This document shows positions 16,936 through 25,429 of a stretch of 50,411 bases of DNA, in pieces. The stretch lies in NCBI GenBank assembly GCA_020161725.1, contig JAIUOG010000005.1, positions 1 through 50,411 of the forward strand, read 5' to 3'. A program made the translations under genes and the position numbers. The stretch is from Pseudomonadota bacterium (lineage in GTDB: Bacteria > Pseudomonadota > Gammaproteobacteria > Legionellales > Legionellaceae). Positions within the stretch are counted from its first letter, which is position 1; each line of letters begins with the position of its first letter. A model generated the notes under the pieces. That model made no database searches. It was not told the DNA's origin and saw only the letters and a list, made by a program, of their open reading frames with translations.

Positions 16936-18564
16936 GTGAAAAAGGTGTTGGCTTTAGCCGTTATTTTATCTAGTAATTCGTTGTATGCCGCAAATAATCA
17001 ACAGTTACAACAGCAAATTAAATTATTACAAGAGCAAACAAGGCAATTGCAAGCGCAATTAAATAGTCTGCAACAGCAATTAGACACAGAGCCTAAGGTA
17101 AAAGCCAAACCTACGCCAATTAAAAAGGTGGTTAAGCCTAAGTTGGTTCAACCTAAAGCCAAATCTATACCTGCAACCGCTGAAAAGCATGATAATAATG
17201 GACCGCCTACTATTACCAGGGAACATGGTAAAAAATTTCATACATCCCCTCTTTTAGTTCATACTGTTGATGCTGATCCTGAATCGCTTGGTTTTTATCC
17301 TACTGCTCTAATTGCGGATAATAGAGTGATTAGTTATATCGCAGGAACGCCAGTGGTAACTTCACCTTACCTTGGTGATAGACCCGCCTTTGATGGTTCG
17401 GATTATATTGTAAACATTTCAAGTATTAACCGAGACATCCGACTAATGCAGCAAAGAAGACGTCTTTATCGAGCTTATAAAAGTATAGGTTATCCGACGC
17501 CTAATATTCCTATTATTGCTATAAGTGGTAAAACGGAGCCCGTTGCTATTATAAATAAACCCTTCGTTGGTAAATCAGTTAACGATTTGAATTTAGGCGC
17601 AAGCGAGCTTAACGTGGCAGCAGCACTTAATGATAAAGTAGAAGCCTTTATGGGCATTAGTTATGATGATACGCCGCCTGACGTTGGTCCAAGGGTATCT
17701 AATTCGAATTTTAGTCTAAATATGGGCTTTGTTAACGTTGGTAATTTGGATCAATCGCCCTTCTATTTTACGGCAGGTCAACTTTTTGTACCTTTTGGAC
17801 GCTATTCTAGTGCAATGATTAGTTCGCCAATTACAATGACTTTAGCGCGTACTAAATCAAGGCCTTTTATTTTGGGTTATAAATCTCAATTAGATTATGG
17901 CCCCTATGCTGCTATTTATGGGTTTAAATCAGAAACTCGATTTGGCCATAATGGTGCAGGTGGGGTTAATCTTGGTTATACAATTAAATCAGGTGATTTA
18001 TCGGGTGATATTGGTGGTGGTTATATTAGCACCATTACTGATTCATCTGGCATGCAGAATACGGGTTCAGCTCCCTTTACTACCTTCGGTGGTTTTTCAT
18101 CACCAACCAATGGTTCTGAATTAATTAATAATGTTCCTGCCTTGAACCTTCATGGCAATATTAGTTTTGATAGATATAGCTTAACGGCTGAATGGGTAAG
18201 TGCCGTAAGTTCTTTTGATGTAGAAGATTTAAGTTTTAATGGCTATGGAGCAAGGCCACAGGCTGCGCAATTAGAGGCGGGTGTTACCTTTATGGCTTTT
18301 GATAAACCAGCCTCCTTAAACTTAGGCTATCAATGGTCTAAAGAAACTTTGGCGCTAAATCTTCCAAATCATCGTATAAGTGGTGTTTTCAATATTTCAA
18401 TATGGAAAGATACGGTGGAAAGTTTGGAATACCGTCATGATATTGATTTTAAACGCAACCAATTTGCAAATGGTATTTCAGCACCAGGTTTAACCAATGA
18501 AAATACAATTGGTACAGGTCGTTCTGGCGATGCTTTAATTGCCCAGATTGGTGTTTATTTCTAG
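16936..18564 (+). CDS. LbtU-like outer membrane siderophore porin family protein
   Basis: A 542-residue outer membrane protein. The GTG at 16936 is preferred because it has CAGGAG six bases upstream and gives a clean signal peptide (MKKVLALAVILSSNSLYA); the frame is open upstream to 16852. After the signal comes a glutamine-rich coiled coil (about 20-52), a proline/lysine linker (KAKPTPIKKVVKPKLVQPK), then a large beta-barrel (GELNVAAAL-like strands, SPFYFTAGQLFVPFGRY, and a C-terminal strand ALIAQIGVYF). This architecture is that of the LbtU/FslE-FupA (DUF3573) family, whose members take up ferric siderophore without TonB in Legionella and Francisella. The specific ligand is not shown. Confidence 0.75.
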   Translation: MKKVLALAVILSSNSLYAANNQQLQQQIKLLQEQTRQLQAQLNSLQQQLDTEPKVKAKPTPIKKVVKPKLVQPKAKSIPATAEKHDNNGPPTITREHGKKFHTSPLLVHTVDADPESLGFYPTALIADNRVISYIAGTPVVTSPYLGDRPAFDGSDYIVNISSINRDIRLMQQRRRLYRAYKSIGYPTPNIPIIAISGKTEPVAIINKPFVGKSVNDLNLGASELNVAAALNDKVEAFMGISYDDTPPDVGPRVSNSNFSLNMGFVNVGNLDQSPFYFTAGQLFVPFGRYSSAMISSPITMTLARTKSRPFILGYKSQLDYGPYAAIYGFKSETRFGHNGAGGVNLGYTIKSGDLSGDIGGGYISTITDSSGMQNTGSAPFTTFGGFSSPTNGSELINNVPALNLHGNISFDRYSLTAEWVSAVSSFDVEDLSFNGYGARPQAAQLEAGVTFMAFDKPASLNLGYQWSKETLALNLPNHRISGVFNISIWKDTVESLEYRHDIDFKRNQFANGISAPGLTNENTIGTGRSGDALIAQIGVYF

Positions 18565-18580
18565 TTAACCATTTTTACAG

Positions 18581-18612
18581 AAGGCTTGCTTTACCATAGT
18601 GAGCCTTGCTTT
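18581..18612 (+). terminator. Hairpin after the LbtU-like gene
   Basis: AAGGCTTGCT (18581-18590) pairs with AGTGAGCCTT (18598-18607) using two G-U pairs. GCTTTCT follows. Confidence 0.5.
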
Positions 18613-18705
18613 CTCCTCTCTCTATTTCAAATAAATTTTGATAAAAATTGCCACCAATTTATTTGCATGCTAAGTTGATAAATTGCTTTGCTATGTGAGT
18701 AAATA

Positions 18706-19911
18706 ATGGATGAGTTAATCGCAAAATTCGATAGTCAATATCAGACAAAATTACAGCAATTTTTTAAGGATATCGCTCAAGCCGAATTAGAAGAAGCAAA
18801 AGACTTAGTGGTGATTGAGGAAGCTCAAGATGACCCTAAACTAGAAGTGCTTCAAGCTGAAATGGATACAAAAGCGAAAGAACGAAAAGTGCTTTTAGTT
18901 GAAACTTTTAAGGAAATCTGCGCGCCTTTTTGGCAAGAGGTAATTATTAAATTGCCTATATCAGATTGGCTTGGTCATATTTCTTTTGAACCTTGGATTA
19001 AATTAGAGGCGTATTTAAGGAAAGAAAAAGGCTTTCCTCAAGATATTCATCATTCTTTTTTCTATGCTGCTCTAACAGAAAAATTTAATCAGGATTTAGC
19101 TGAAGGTAGTTTATCCGCAGAACAATTAATAGCTCTTTTCATCGAATGTACAAGAATTATTTTAAATAAATCGAAAGGAGAAGCTAATTATCCTTATGAA
19201 AGGCTTAGGGTAAAGTTTAAACAACCTCAGGAAAGTGACAAACTAACCAAATTTACGGCGCTTTTTTGTGCTTTATTTTGGGTATTGCATGTGCATTGCA
19301 ATCCTCAACAAAAAAAATTAGTTCAATATTTAATTTATTATCGCACTAATACAACAAATAATGAGCGAGTATCAGAGGATGCGATTGCTTGTTCGATACT
19401 AAATATTGATAAAAATTGTAAAAATTTTTTTAGGGAAGCAACCATCTTAAATCGATATCTTGGGATTATTAACGATAAAAATTTAGATAAAGTTCAATCT
19501 TTATTACCGCGAATGTCAACCCAATATATCTTTAAATTAATGCACTCCTTTTATAAAAAAGATCTTGGTAATTTTGTAGGGCTAATTAAACCTAAGGCAA
19601 AAAGTAAAGAAACTATTCCTGTTACTTTATTGACTTTTAGACATGTTGCTTTTAGTAATTTATATTTTTATCAAACAATACTTACCTTTTATGATTTAGG
19701 CTGCTATATAGAAAATAGGAAAAAAGAACCAGATAATGATTCTGCTGTTTGGGGTAAAGATATCAAAATTCTTGTTGCAGAAAATGAGCAAAAAGAGCTA
19801 AAAGGGGAAAAAACAAAGTGGAGTTTGTGCGGTTTTTTTGCTGGAAAACAAGGGCGTTTAGGAGACATTCTAGCAAGAAAAGAACCCGGCAGCTTGATTT
19901 TGAACCCTTAG
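18706..19911 (+). CDS. Unrecognised 401-residue protein; 3' end overlaps ssrS antisense
   Basis: No family recognised. The N-terminus is acidic and helical (residues 1-60, possible coiled coil around AELEEAKDLVVIEEAQDD). Hydrophobic helices occur mid-protein (FTALFCALFWVLHVHC), then a basic C-terminal region ending EPGSLILNP. There is no signal peptide. The last 38 bases lie within the 6S RNA locus on the opposite strand, so the C-terminal residues are encoded by sequence constrained as ssrS. It occupies the side of ssrS where many gammaproteobacteria have ygfA (fau). Length, composition and genus make a Dot/Icm effector conceivable, but no effector domain is seen. Confidence 0.65.
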   Translation: MDELIAKFDSQYQTKLQQFFKDIAQAELEEAKDLVVIEEAQDDPKLEVLQAEMDTKAKERKVLLVETFKEICAPFWQEVIIKLPISDWLGHISFEPWIKLEAYLRKEKGFPQDIHHSFFYAALTEKFNQDLAEGSLSAEQLIALFIECTRIILNKSKGEANYPYERLRVKFKQPQESDKLTKFTALFCALFWVLHVHCNPQQKKLVQYLIYYRTNTTNNERVSEDAIACSILNIDKNCKNFFREATILNRYLGIINDKNLDKVQSLLPRMSTQYIFKLMHSFYKKDLGNFVGLIKPKAKSKETIPVTLLTFRHVAFSNLYFYQTILTFYDLGCYIENRKKEPDNDSAVWGKDIKILVAENEQKELKGEKTKWSLCGFFAGKQGRLGDILARKEPGSLILNP

Positions 19912-20033
19912 GTTCAGGTGGGGAGCGGATGAGTCGGTTCAGGCTTCTTATTTCTAAGCATGCACAACGCCTTCTACAGGATGCTCTCCAAGGGAGTGAG
20001 TATTGGTTCACAAATCACTCACTACCAGGCTCT
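19874..20033 (-). ncRNA. ssrS: 6S RNA
   Basis: Regulatory RNA that mimics an open promoter and sequesters sigma-70 RNA polymerase. On the minus strand the closing stem pairs GAGCCTGGTAG (20032-20022) with CTGCCGGGTTC (19892-19882) throughout, with three G-U pairs. The apical segment GTGCATGCTTAGAAATAAG then AAGCC aligns with E. coli 6S GAGCATGCTCGGTCCGTCCG then AGAAGCC, with a CUUA-GAAA-UAAG hairpin replacing the E. coli one. The 3' strand CACCTGAACCTAAGGGTTCA matches the E. coli CACCTTGAACCAAGGGTTCA. A T-rich stretch follows the closing stem. It lies downstream of zapA on the same strand, the classical ssrS position. Ends are estimated to within about 10 bases. Confidence 0.87.
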
Positions 20034-20039
20034 TCGGCA

Positions 20040-20045
20040 ATTATA
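20040..20045 (-). promoter_or_regulatory. -10 box for 6S RNA
   Basis: A perfect TATAAT on the minus strand (20045 to 20040) places the start at about 20033, at the beginning of the closing stem. No good -35 hexamer is visible 16-18 bases upstream. Confidence 0.5.
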
Positions 20046-20134
20046 ATATACAATTACCCTTAAATGCTATCCTTTGTGATCTTGCGTAAGTAAGGATATT
20101 TTTTTGCATGAACTTGGTAGCCAATGAGGGATGG

Positions 20135-20382
20135 ATGCCCGCCTTCGCGCTGAGGAGGCCTGGCATTTAATTGCTCAAAAGAGCAATATTGAACCTTTGG
20201 GTTCAATTTTTTTGTCATTCCCGCGTAGGCGGGAATCTATTTCTTAAAGTGGCACCTCACTTTGTTTGATAAATGGGTTCCCGCCTACGCGGGAACGACA
20301 TAAACTTAATCACAGTGAGTTTAAATGGCACTACAAGTTGGGTAAAAATTATGACAGGATCACTCAGCGCTTTCGCGGGCAT
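20135..20382. repeat. R2 palindromic MITE-like element, copy A (248 bp)
   Basis: The ends are imperfect inverted repeats of about 32 bases: ATGCCCGC-N4-GCGCTGAG-N4-CCTG on the left, and the same order when the right end is reverse-complemented. Inside are a hairpin ATTGAACC/GGTTCAAT with a T run (20188-20213), then two copies of the palindrome TTCCCGCCTACGCGGGAA type in inverse orientation, enclosing about 40 bases (CTATTTCTTAAAG...). Copies are at 30059 and 43663. There is no transposase. The spacer 20034-20539 otherwise holds only a further fragment (about 20407-20435, ACGCAGGCGGATCCATG). Confidence 0.75.
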
Positions 20383-20539
20383 GACAATTGACGGCAGTCA
20401 TATAAAACTGTCATTGCCACGCAGGCGGATCCATGTCTGACTTGATGGTGGCTTTTATTGAATATTAGTTCTTGTTTACAGGACTATAAATTAACATTGA
20501 TAGTTTGATAAATCTTATTTTATGCACAATTCCAACTTA

Positions 20540-20860
20540 TCAATCCGTCTGCGGATCCTGATCTATATTACCATGTACAACTTGATGAATTTTATTCTCA
20601 AGTGAACTAATAAATTGAGTCACTTGTTGACGTTGCTGCTCTTGCTGGCGCTGGCAGCTAACGAGTTCATGGCTAATATTAAGTGCTGCTAATAACAGAG
20701 CTTGAAACTCATCAAGTTGCTTAAATTTCTTTTTATTCTGTAAAAGCTGATCATTAAGCTTTTCTGCAGCTTGTTTAAGATTAAACATTTCGCCATCAGG
20801 GCATTTAATTTCATAGCTCTTATTTAGCAATTTGATAGTACAGGATTTAGAGGTTGTCAT
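20540..20860 (-). CDS. zapA: Cell division protein ZapA
   Basis: Binds and bundles FtsZ filaments at midcell. The ATG at 20860 gives 106 residues, matching E. coli ZapA (109); a TTG at 20893 would add 11 unconserved residues. The N-terminal globular part (CTIKLLNKSYEIKCPDGE, LKQAAEKLNDQL) is followed by the family hallmark LLLAALNISHELVS and a C-terminal coiled coil rich in Gln (about 70-95). It is divergent from ygfB, and 6S RNA lies downstream on the same strand, as in enterics. Confidence 0.93.
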   Translation of the reverse strand: MTTSKSCTIKLLNKSYEIKCPDGEMFNLKQAAEKLNDQLLQNKKKFKQLDEFQALLLAALNISHELVSCQRQQEQQRQQVTQFISSLENKIHQVVHGNIDQDPQTD

Positions 20861-20913
20861 TTCTAGCAGCCTATATTTGATAGTGTTGTTCAAATACTAA
20901 CATATTAGCAATT

Positions 20914-20942
20914 TTGGTTTACCGGAGCAAATCAGTTATGAT
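20914..20942 (+). promoter_or_regulatory. Candidate promoter for the ygfB-pepP-ubiH-ubiI operon
   Basis: TTGGTT (20914-20919), 17 bases, TATGAT (20937-20942). A start near 20949 gives a leader of about 20 bases. Confidence 0.5.
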
Positions 20943-20968
20943 TAGCATTTTTGTAAAAGAGTCTATTT

Positions 20969-21550
20969 ATGTCAACTGAAAGTAACCCCATTAACTTACC
21001 TGCATACCAAACCCTAGAGGATGCAATAGCAATACTTGAATTGCCTATTTCCTTATCTGAATTACATGGTGTTATCTGTGGTTATCTTTGCGCAGGAAAG
21101 GCAAAGGTAGGCGAAACTTATTTGCGTTCATTAACTGCTAAGAAAGATAAAGAAATGACCCGTTCTGCTTCTTTGGCTTTATTTGAGGTTTATACTATTA
21201 GTCAGCACCAGTTAAATCAGTTTAACTTTGATTTTCAGCTACTTTTACCTGATGATCACGAGCCTATTCGAGAAAGAGCAAAAGCGTTTAGCGAATGGTG
21301 TGCAGGATTTGCACAAAGCCTTCATGTTTCTGGTGTTAATTATGAAGAATTAATTGATGAGGAAGGGCAGGAGGCGCTAGAGCATTTGTTTGAATTTGCT
21401 GAATTAGATTACGATAGTTTGGAAATGAGCGACCAGGACGAACAAGCCTTAATCGAAGTCAGTGAATATGCTAGGATGGCCGTAATACGTTTATATAATG
21501 ATTTGGCTAAATCTGAAAATAAAGATGATTTTTCGGAAACTAAACATTAG
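20969..21550 (+). CDS. ygfB: YgfB family protein (UPF0149)
   Basis: A 193-residue helical cytoplasmic protein matching YgfB in length, with the early ISLSELHGVICGYLCAG motif and the acidic C-terminal half (WCAGFAQSLH, ALEHLFEFAELDYDSLE). In Pseudomonas aeruginosa YgfB has been linked to regulation of ampDh3 and beta-lactam tolerance; whether that holds here is unknown. It is the first gene of the operon, with pepP starting 24 bases downstream. Confidence 0.92.
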   Translation: MSTESNPINLPAYQTLEDAIAILELPISLSELHGVICGYLCAGKAKVGETYLRSLTAKKDKEMTRSASLALFEVYTISQHQLNQFNFDFQLLLPDDHEPIRERAKAFSEWCAGFAQSLHVSGVNYEELIDEEGQEALEHLFEFAELDYDSLEMSDQDEQALIEVSEYARMAVIRLYNDLAKSENKDDFSETKH

Positions 21551-21574
21551 TTTTGCTTGAATGAAGGAAATAAG

Positions 21575-22882
21575 ATGATAAGTCGAGAAGAATATCAGGC
21601 TAGAAGACTTGCTTTAGCTGAAGCCTTAGAAGAAGGCGCTATCGCTATTATTCCTGCTGCTGATGAGATTTTACGAAATGGCGATAGTCATTATCGCTTT
21701 CGTCAAAATAGCCATTTTTATTATTTAACTGGTTTTAATGAGCCAGAGGCGTTACTTCTTATTACCTCGGGGAAAAACCCTAAGACTTATCTTTTTAATC
21801 GCAGTAGAAACCCTACTTTAGAGCAATGGACTGGCAGGCGGCTTGGTCAGGAGGATGCGCCAAAGGTCTTGGCGATTCATGAAGCTTATTCCATTGAAAG
21901 CCTGGAAACTAATCTTGTGAAACTTTTAGAGGATACGTCGACCGTTTATTATCCGCTTGGCCAATACCCTTTTTATGAAAAACTAATTTTAAAAACCTTA
22001 GTCAAATTAAAAGGCCAAATTCGCCGTGGTGTTAAAGCACCTGGTGCCTTGAAAGATATAGATCCTATTATCAGCGAGCTTCGTCTTTTTAAATCTAAAT
22101 CAGAAATTGATTTAATGCGAAAGGCAGCAGCTATTTCAGTACAAGCACACCAAAAAGCGATGCAGGTTTGTAAAGAGCTTAAAAATGAAGCGGAATTAGA
22201 AGCAGAGCTTTTATATATTTTTGCAAAAAATGGTTGCCGGGCTGTTGCCTATGACCCAATTGTAGGTGTTGGTGAAAATGCCTGCGTTCTACATTATACC
22301 GATAACAATAAGCCACTTAAAAATGGCGATTTAGTGTTAATTGATGCAGCAGGTGAATATGAAAATTACGCAGCGGATATTACGCGTACTTTTCCTGTGA
22401 GTGGTACTTTTACCGAAGACCAAAAAGCGATTTATGAATTAGTATTAAAATCACAAAAGGCAGGGATTGCCTGTGTAAAACCAGGTGCTTATTGGGATGA
22501 GGTGCAAGAAACTATTGTTAAGATTTTAACGGAAGGCTTATTAGAGCTTGGCATATTAAAAGGCTCTCTTTCTGAACTTTTAAAAGAGCAAGCTTATAAA
22601 CCTTTTTATATGCATAGCTCGGGACACTGGCTTGGTTTAGATGTTCATGATGCAGGTTCTTATAAGGAACGAGGCCAATACCGTAAATTTAAACCGGGTA
22701 TGGTATTAACTGTCGAGCCCGGCCTTTATATCTCAGCAGGTATCGATGGTGTTGATAAGCGTTGGTGGAATATCGGTGTGCGTATTGAAGATGATATTTT
22801 AGTGACTGAAAAAGGCCATGAAAATTTAACCCAAAGCTTACCAGTTGAGGTTGCTGAAATTGAGGCCTTAATGCGTGGATAA
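21575..22882 (+). CDS. pepP: Xaa-Pro aminopeptidase
   Basis: Dinuclear-metal peptidase that removes N-terminal residues preceding proline. The ATG at 21575 is chosen because of AAGGAAATAAG just before it; a TTG at 21557 would add six residues. The 435 residues are near E. coli PepP (441). The N-terminal creatinase-like domain has RFRQNSHFYYLTGFNEPEA. The C-terminal pita-bread domain shows the metal ligands in VLIDAAGEYENYAADITRT (two Asp), HSSGHWLGLDVHD (His), VEPGLYI (Glu) and GVRIEDD (Glu). The gene overlaps ubiH by 8 bases. Confidence 0.95.
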   Translation: MISREEYQARRLALAEALEEGAIAIIPAADEILRNGDSHYRFRQNSHFYYLTGFNEPEALLLITSGKNPKTYLFNRSRNPTLEQWTGRRLGQEDAPKVLAIHEAYSIESLETNLVKLLEDTSTVYYPLGQYPFYEKLILKTLVKLKGQIRRGVKAPGALKDIDPIISELRLFKSKSEIDLMRKAAAISVQAHQKAMQVCKELKNEAELEAELLYIFAKNGCRAVAYDPIVGVGENACVLHYTDNNKPLKNGDLVLIDAAGEYENYAADITRTFPVSGTFTEDQKAIYELVLKSQKAGIACVKPGAYWDEVQETIVKILTEGLLELGILKGSLSELLKEQAYKPFYMHSSGHWLGLDVHDAGSYKERGQYRKFKPGMVLTVEPGLYISAGIDGVDKRWWNIGVRIEDDILVTEKGHENLTQSLPVEVAEIEALMRG

Positions 22883-24086
22883 GACGGATTTAGATATTCT
22901 CATTGTTGGTGGTGGTTTAACCGGAGCTATTTTAGTTTATGCTCTTAAAAATAGCGGTTATTCCGTTCTTGCTGTCGATAGCCATGATTTAAATGCAAAA
23001 TTAGATGCCGATTTTGATGCTAGAAGCATAGCCCTTGCTCCAAGTTCGGTTGCCATTTTACAAAATCTTGGCATTTGGCCTCTATTGAGCAAGGCAGAAC
23101 CTATCAACCATATTCATGTGTCAGAACAATATCGTTTTGGCAAAGCGCATTTACATTCAGCTACCAATGAAGCCTTAGGCTATGTGGTTGAAATGCAGGC
23201 ATTTAATGAAGTGCTAATTAAGCTTATCGATAAAAAACAATTAATGGCCCCCGCCAAATTAACTTATTTAGATAAAACTCAAGGTTTAGTTAAAATAGTC
23301 AAAGATGGTCAAGAATTAGAACTGCGCGCTAAATTAATTGTGGCAGCAGATGGTAGTGACTCTTTAGTTAGAAAGCTAGCGAATCTAGATGTAAAAGTTA
23401 AAGAATATAAGCAAACGGCCTTAGTGGCCAACATTGGCCTTAAAAGGCCTCATCAAAATATAGCTTACGAGCGTTTTACTAGCACTGGCCCCTTGGCCTT
23501 GCTGCCCATGTCTTCTGATAGAATGTCTTTAGTCTGGGCACTAGATGAAAAAGAGGCAAAACGCCTAACTGAAATAAAAGAAGACGATTTTTTAAAACTG
23601 TTACAGAAAAATGTGGGTTATCGTTTGGGCCGTTTTATCAAAGTAGGAAAACGCTTTAATTTTCCTTTGCGGCAGATGGTTATGCCTAAGGTCGTTGATT
23701 GGCCGCTTATTTTTATTGGAAATGCCGCTCACACTCTGCACCCTGTGGCGGGCCAAGGGTTTAATCTAGGTCTTCGTGATGTTGCCATGCTTTTACAATG
23801 TTTGGCAGAGCAAGGTATAAATGAAAATATGGCATTAAAATACCAAGAATTAAGAGCAAAGGATGTCAAAACGATTATTCGCTTTACAGATAGTCTAGTT
23901 GATATTTTTACAAGCCGTTTTCCAGGTCTTCCTTTGGCTAGAAATTTAGGGCTTATGGCGATGGATAATATTCCTTATTTGCAAAACGAATTAAAGCGCC
24001 GTGCTCGCGGTTTTGCAGGTCATGTTCCTGATCTTGTTTGTGGTATTAAATTGAAAAAAGGACCTATCCATGACACAGCAAGTTGA
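22875..24086 (+). CDS. ubiH: FAD-dependent ubiquinone hydroxylase UbiH
   Basis: A 403-residue flavoprotein mono-oxygenase that hydroxylates an aromatic position in the ubiquinone ring. It starts at GTG within the end of pepP. FAD motifs are the N-terminal ILIVGGGLTGA (about 9-18), the middle VAADGSDSLVRKL, and the C-terminal IGNAAHTLHPVAGQGFNLGL with GxAAHxxxPxxGQG intact. The position (ygfB-pepP-ubiH-ubiI) assigns UbiH rather than UbiF. It overlaps ubiI by 17 bases. Confidence 0.93.
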   Translation: MDKTDLDILIVGGGLTGAILVYALKNSGYSVLAVDSHDLNAKLDADFDARSIALAPSSVAILQNLGIWPLLSKAEPINHIHVSEQYRFGKAHLHSATNEALGYVVEMQAFNEVLIKLIDKKQLMAPAKLTYLDKTQGLVKIVKDGQELELRAKLIVAADGSDSLVRKLANLDVKVKEYKQTALVANIGLKRPHQNIAYERFTSTGPLALLPMSSDRMSLVWALDEKEAKRLTEIKEDDFLKLLQKNVGYRLGRFIKVGKRFNFPLRQMVMPKVVDWPLIFIGNAAHTLHPVAGQGFNLGLRDVAMLLQCLAEQGINENMALKYQELRAKDVKTIIRFTDSLVDIFTSRFPGLPLARNLGLMAMDNIPYLQNELKRRARGFAGHVPDLVCGIKLKKGPIHDTAS

Positions 24087-25233
24087 TATTTTAGTTGTTG
24101 GTGGTGGTATTGTAGGCCTGTCGGCAGCCCTTGCTATGAGTGAGCGTGGTTTTTCTGTAGCCTTAATTGATGCAGGTTCTCTTGAAGTTGATGAGTTAAG
24201 CAGCGAACGAGTTTATGCTATCAATAAAGCATCTCAAGCGCTATTAACCAAGCTCTCTGCTTGGCAGCATCTTGATGAACAATCTCTAGCCCCTTATGAA
24301 AAGATGTATGTTTGGGATGCAAAATCAAAGGCGCATATCGATTTTGATGCAAGGTTAGTAGCTGTCCCCTATTTAGGCCATATTGTTGAAGAAAAAGCGC
24401 TTAAAAAGGCCCTGCTAAATTCAATTAAAGAACAGGGACAAAACGTAAAACTCATTCCTCATACTAAGGTTGAGGCAATAGACGAAAACGCTGAAGGTAT
24501 TAAACTGAATGCAAAAGAACAAAGTTGGCAGGCAAAATTATTGATGATTGCTGATGGCGCTAATTCTTTCTGTCGCCAATTATTAAAGGTTTCGCTAACC
24601 CAATGGCCTTATCACCAACAAGCCTTAATTGCCACAATCAAAACCGAAAAACCGCATGAAGAGACGGCTTTTCAGGTATTTAATCCAGATGGTCCTTTGG
24701 CTTTTTTACCTTTAAAAGAGTCTAACCATTGTTCTATCGTTTGGTCGACCACCAAGTCTAAAGTAAATCATTTAATGGCTTTGGATAATCAAACCTTTAA
24801 CAACGAGTTGGAAGAGGCTTTTGCGAGCAAATTGGGTAAGGTGGAGCTCATAAGTCAACGTTTGCAATTCCCTCTAACAATGCGACATGTAAAGCAATAT
24901 GCGGGTAAATCATGGCTTTTATTAGGCGATGCAGCTCATACTATTCATCCTTTGGCAGGGCTCGGGCTTAATTTAGGTTTTGCTGATATACAAGCCTTTT
25001 TAGATTGTTTAGACAATGCTAATAATAAGCTTAGTCAAAAGGCTTTATCTTCTTATCAAAGGCAGCGTAAGGCTTCGGTTTGGCAGGTTATTGCAATGAT
25101 GGAAGGGTTAAAGGCTCTTTTTCTTAACCCTTTACCGCCTCTAATCAGCTTGAGAGGCTTTGGCTTGGGGCTTTGTAATAGTTTTGCGCCTATAAAACGA
25201 TTTTTTATTGAGCAGGCTTCGGGTGTTAGCTAA
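24070..25233 (+). CDS. ubiI: FAD-dependent ubiquinone hydroxylase UbiI (VisC)
   Basis: A 387-residue paralogue of the preceding enzyme, hydroxylating C5 of the ubiquinone ring in enterics. It has VDILVVGGGIVGLSAALAM at the N-terminus, LMIADGANSFCRQL and LGDAAHTIHPLAGLGLNLGF. The ATG follows AAAAGGACCTATCC within the 3' end of ubiH. Some lineages use one enzyme for two positions, so the exact carbon hydroxylated is inferred from gene order only. A palindromic element begins ten bases after the stop. Confidence 0.88.
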   Translation: MTQQVDILVVGGGIVGLSAALAMSERGFSVALIDAGSLEVDELSSERVYAINKASQALLTKLSAWQHLDEQSLAPYEKMYVWDAKSKAHIDFDARLVAVPYLGHIVEEKALKKALLNSIKEQGQNVKLIPHTKVEAIDENAEGIKLNAKEQSWQAKLLMIADGANSFCRQLLKVSLTQWPYHQQALIATIKTEKPHEETAFQVFNPDGPLAFLPLKESNHCSIVWSTTKSKVNHLMALDNQTFNNELEEAFASKLGKVELISQRLQFPLTMRHVKQYAGKSWLLLGDAAHTIHPLAGLGLNLGFADIQAFLDCLDNANNKLSQKALSSYQRQRKASVWQVIAMMEGLKALFLNPLPPLISLRGFGLGLCNSFAPIKRFFIEQASGVS

Positions 25234-25242
25234 AAAAATGCG

Positions 25243-25380
25243 TTGCCCAGAACAAAAATTAAATTGCTCAAATATTGTCATCCCCGCGCAGGCGGGGATC
25301 CATGTTGGATTTAACACAGTGCCATATCAGAAATGGATTTTGCTGAGTCTAAGAATGACAGGATTATTGTTGCTGGGCAA
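25243..25380. repeat. R3 palindromic element (138 bp)
   Basis: Ends TTGCCCAG (25243) and CTGGGCAA (to 25380) are inverted. An inner GTCATCCCCGC/GCGGGGAT palindrome resembles the core of family R2. Read in the frame of the next gene it encodes VIPAQAGIH, a translation commonly produced by such repeats, so the upstream extension of that gene is repeat DNA and not protein. Confidence 0.65.
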
Positions 25381-25429
25381 AAAGATAAAAATATTCAAAA
25401 GATACAAAATAATTCACTTTTTGCTCAAA

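Noticed and set aside
19818..20063. Overlapping plus-strand frame as a frameshifted continuation of the 401-residue protein
   Set aside because: The interval is accounted for by 6S RNA on the other strand, and the frame encodes no recognisable sequence.
20135..20470. CRISPR array in the repeat-rich spacer
   Set aside because: Repeats are inverted and unevenly spaced, there are no unique regular spacers, and no cas genes are in the window.
25208..25429. N-terminal extension of the TolC-family gene
   Set aside because: It translates palindromic element R3 (VIPAQAGIH) and has no signal sequence.
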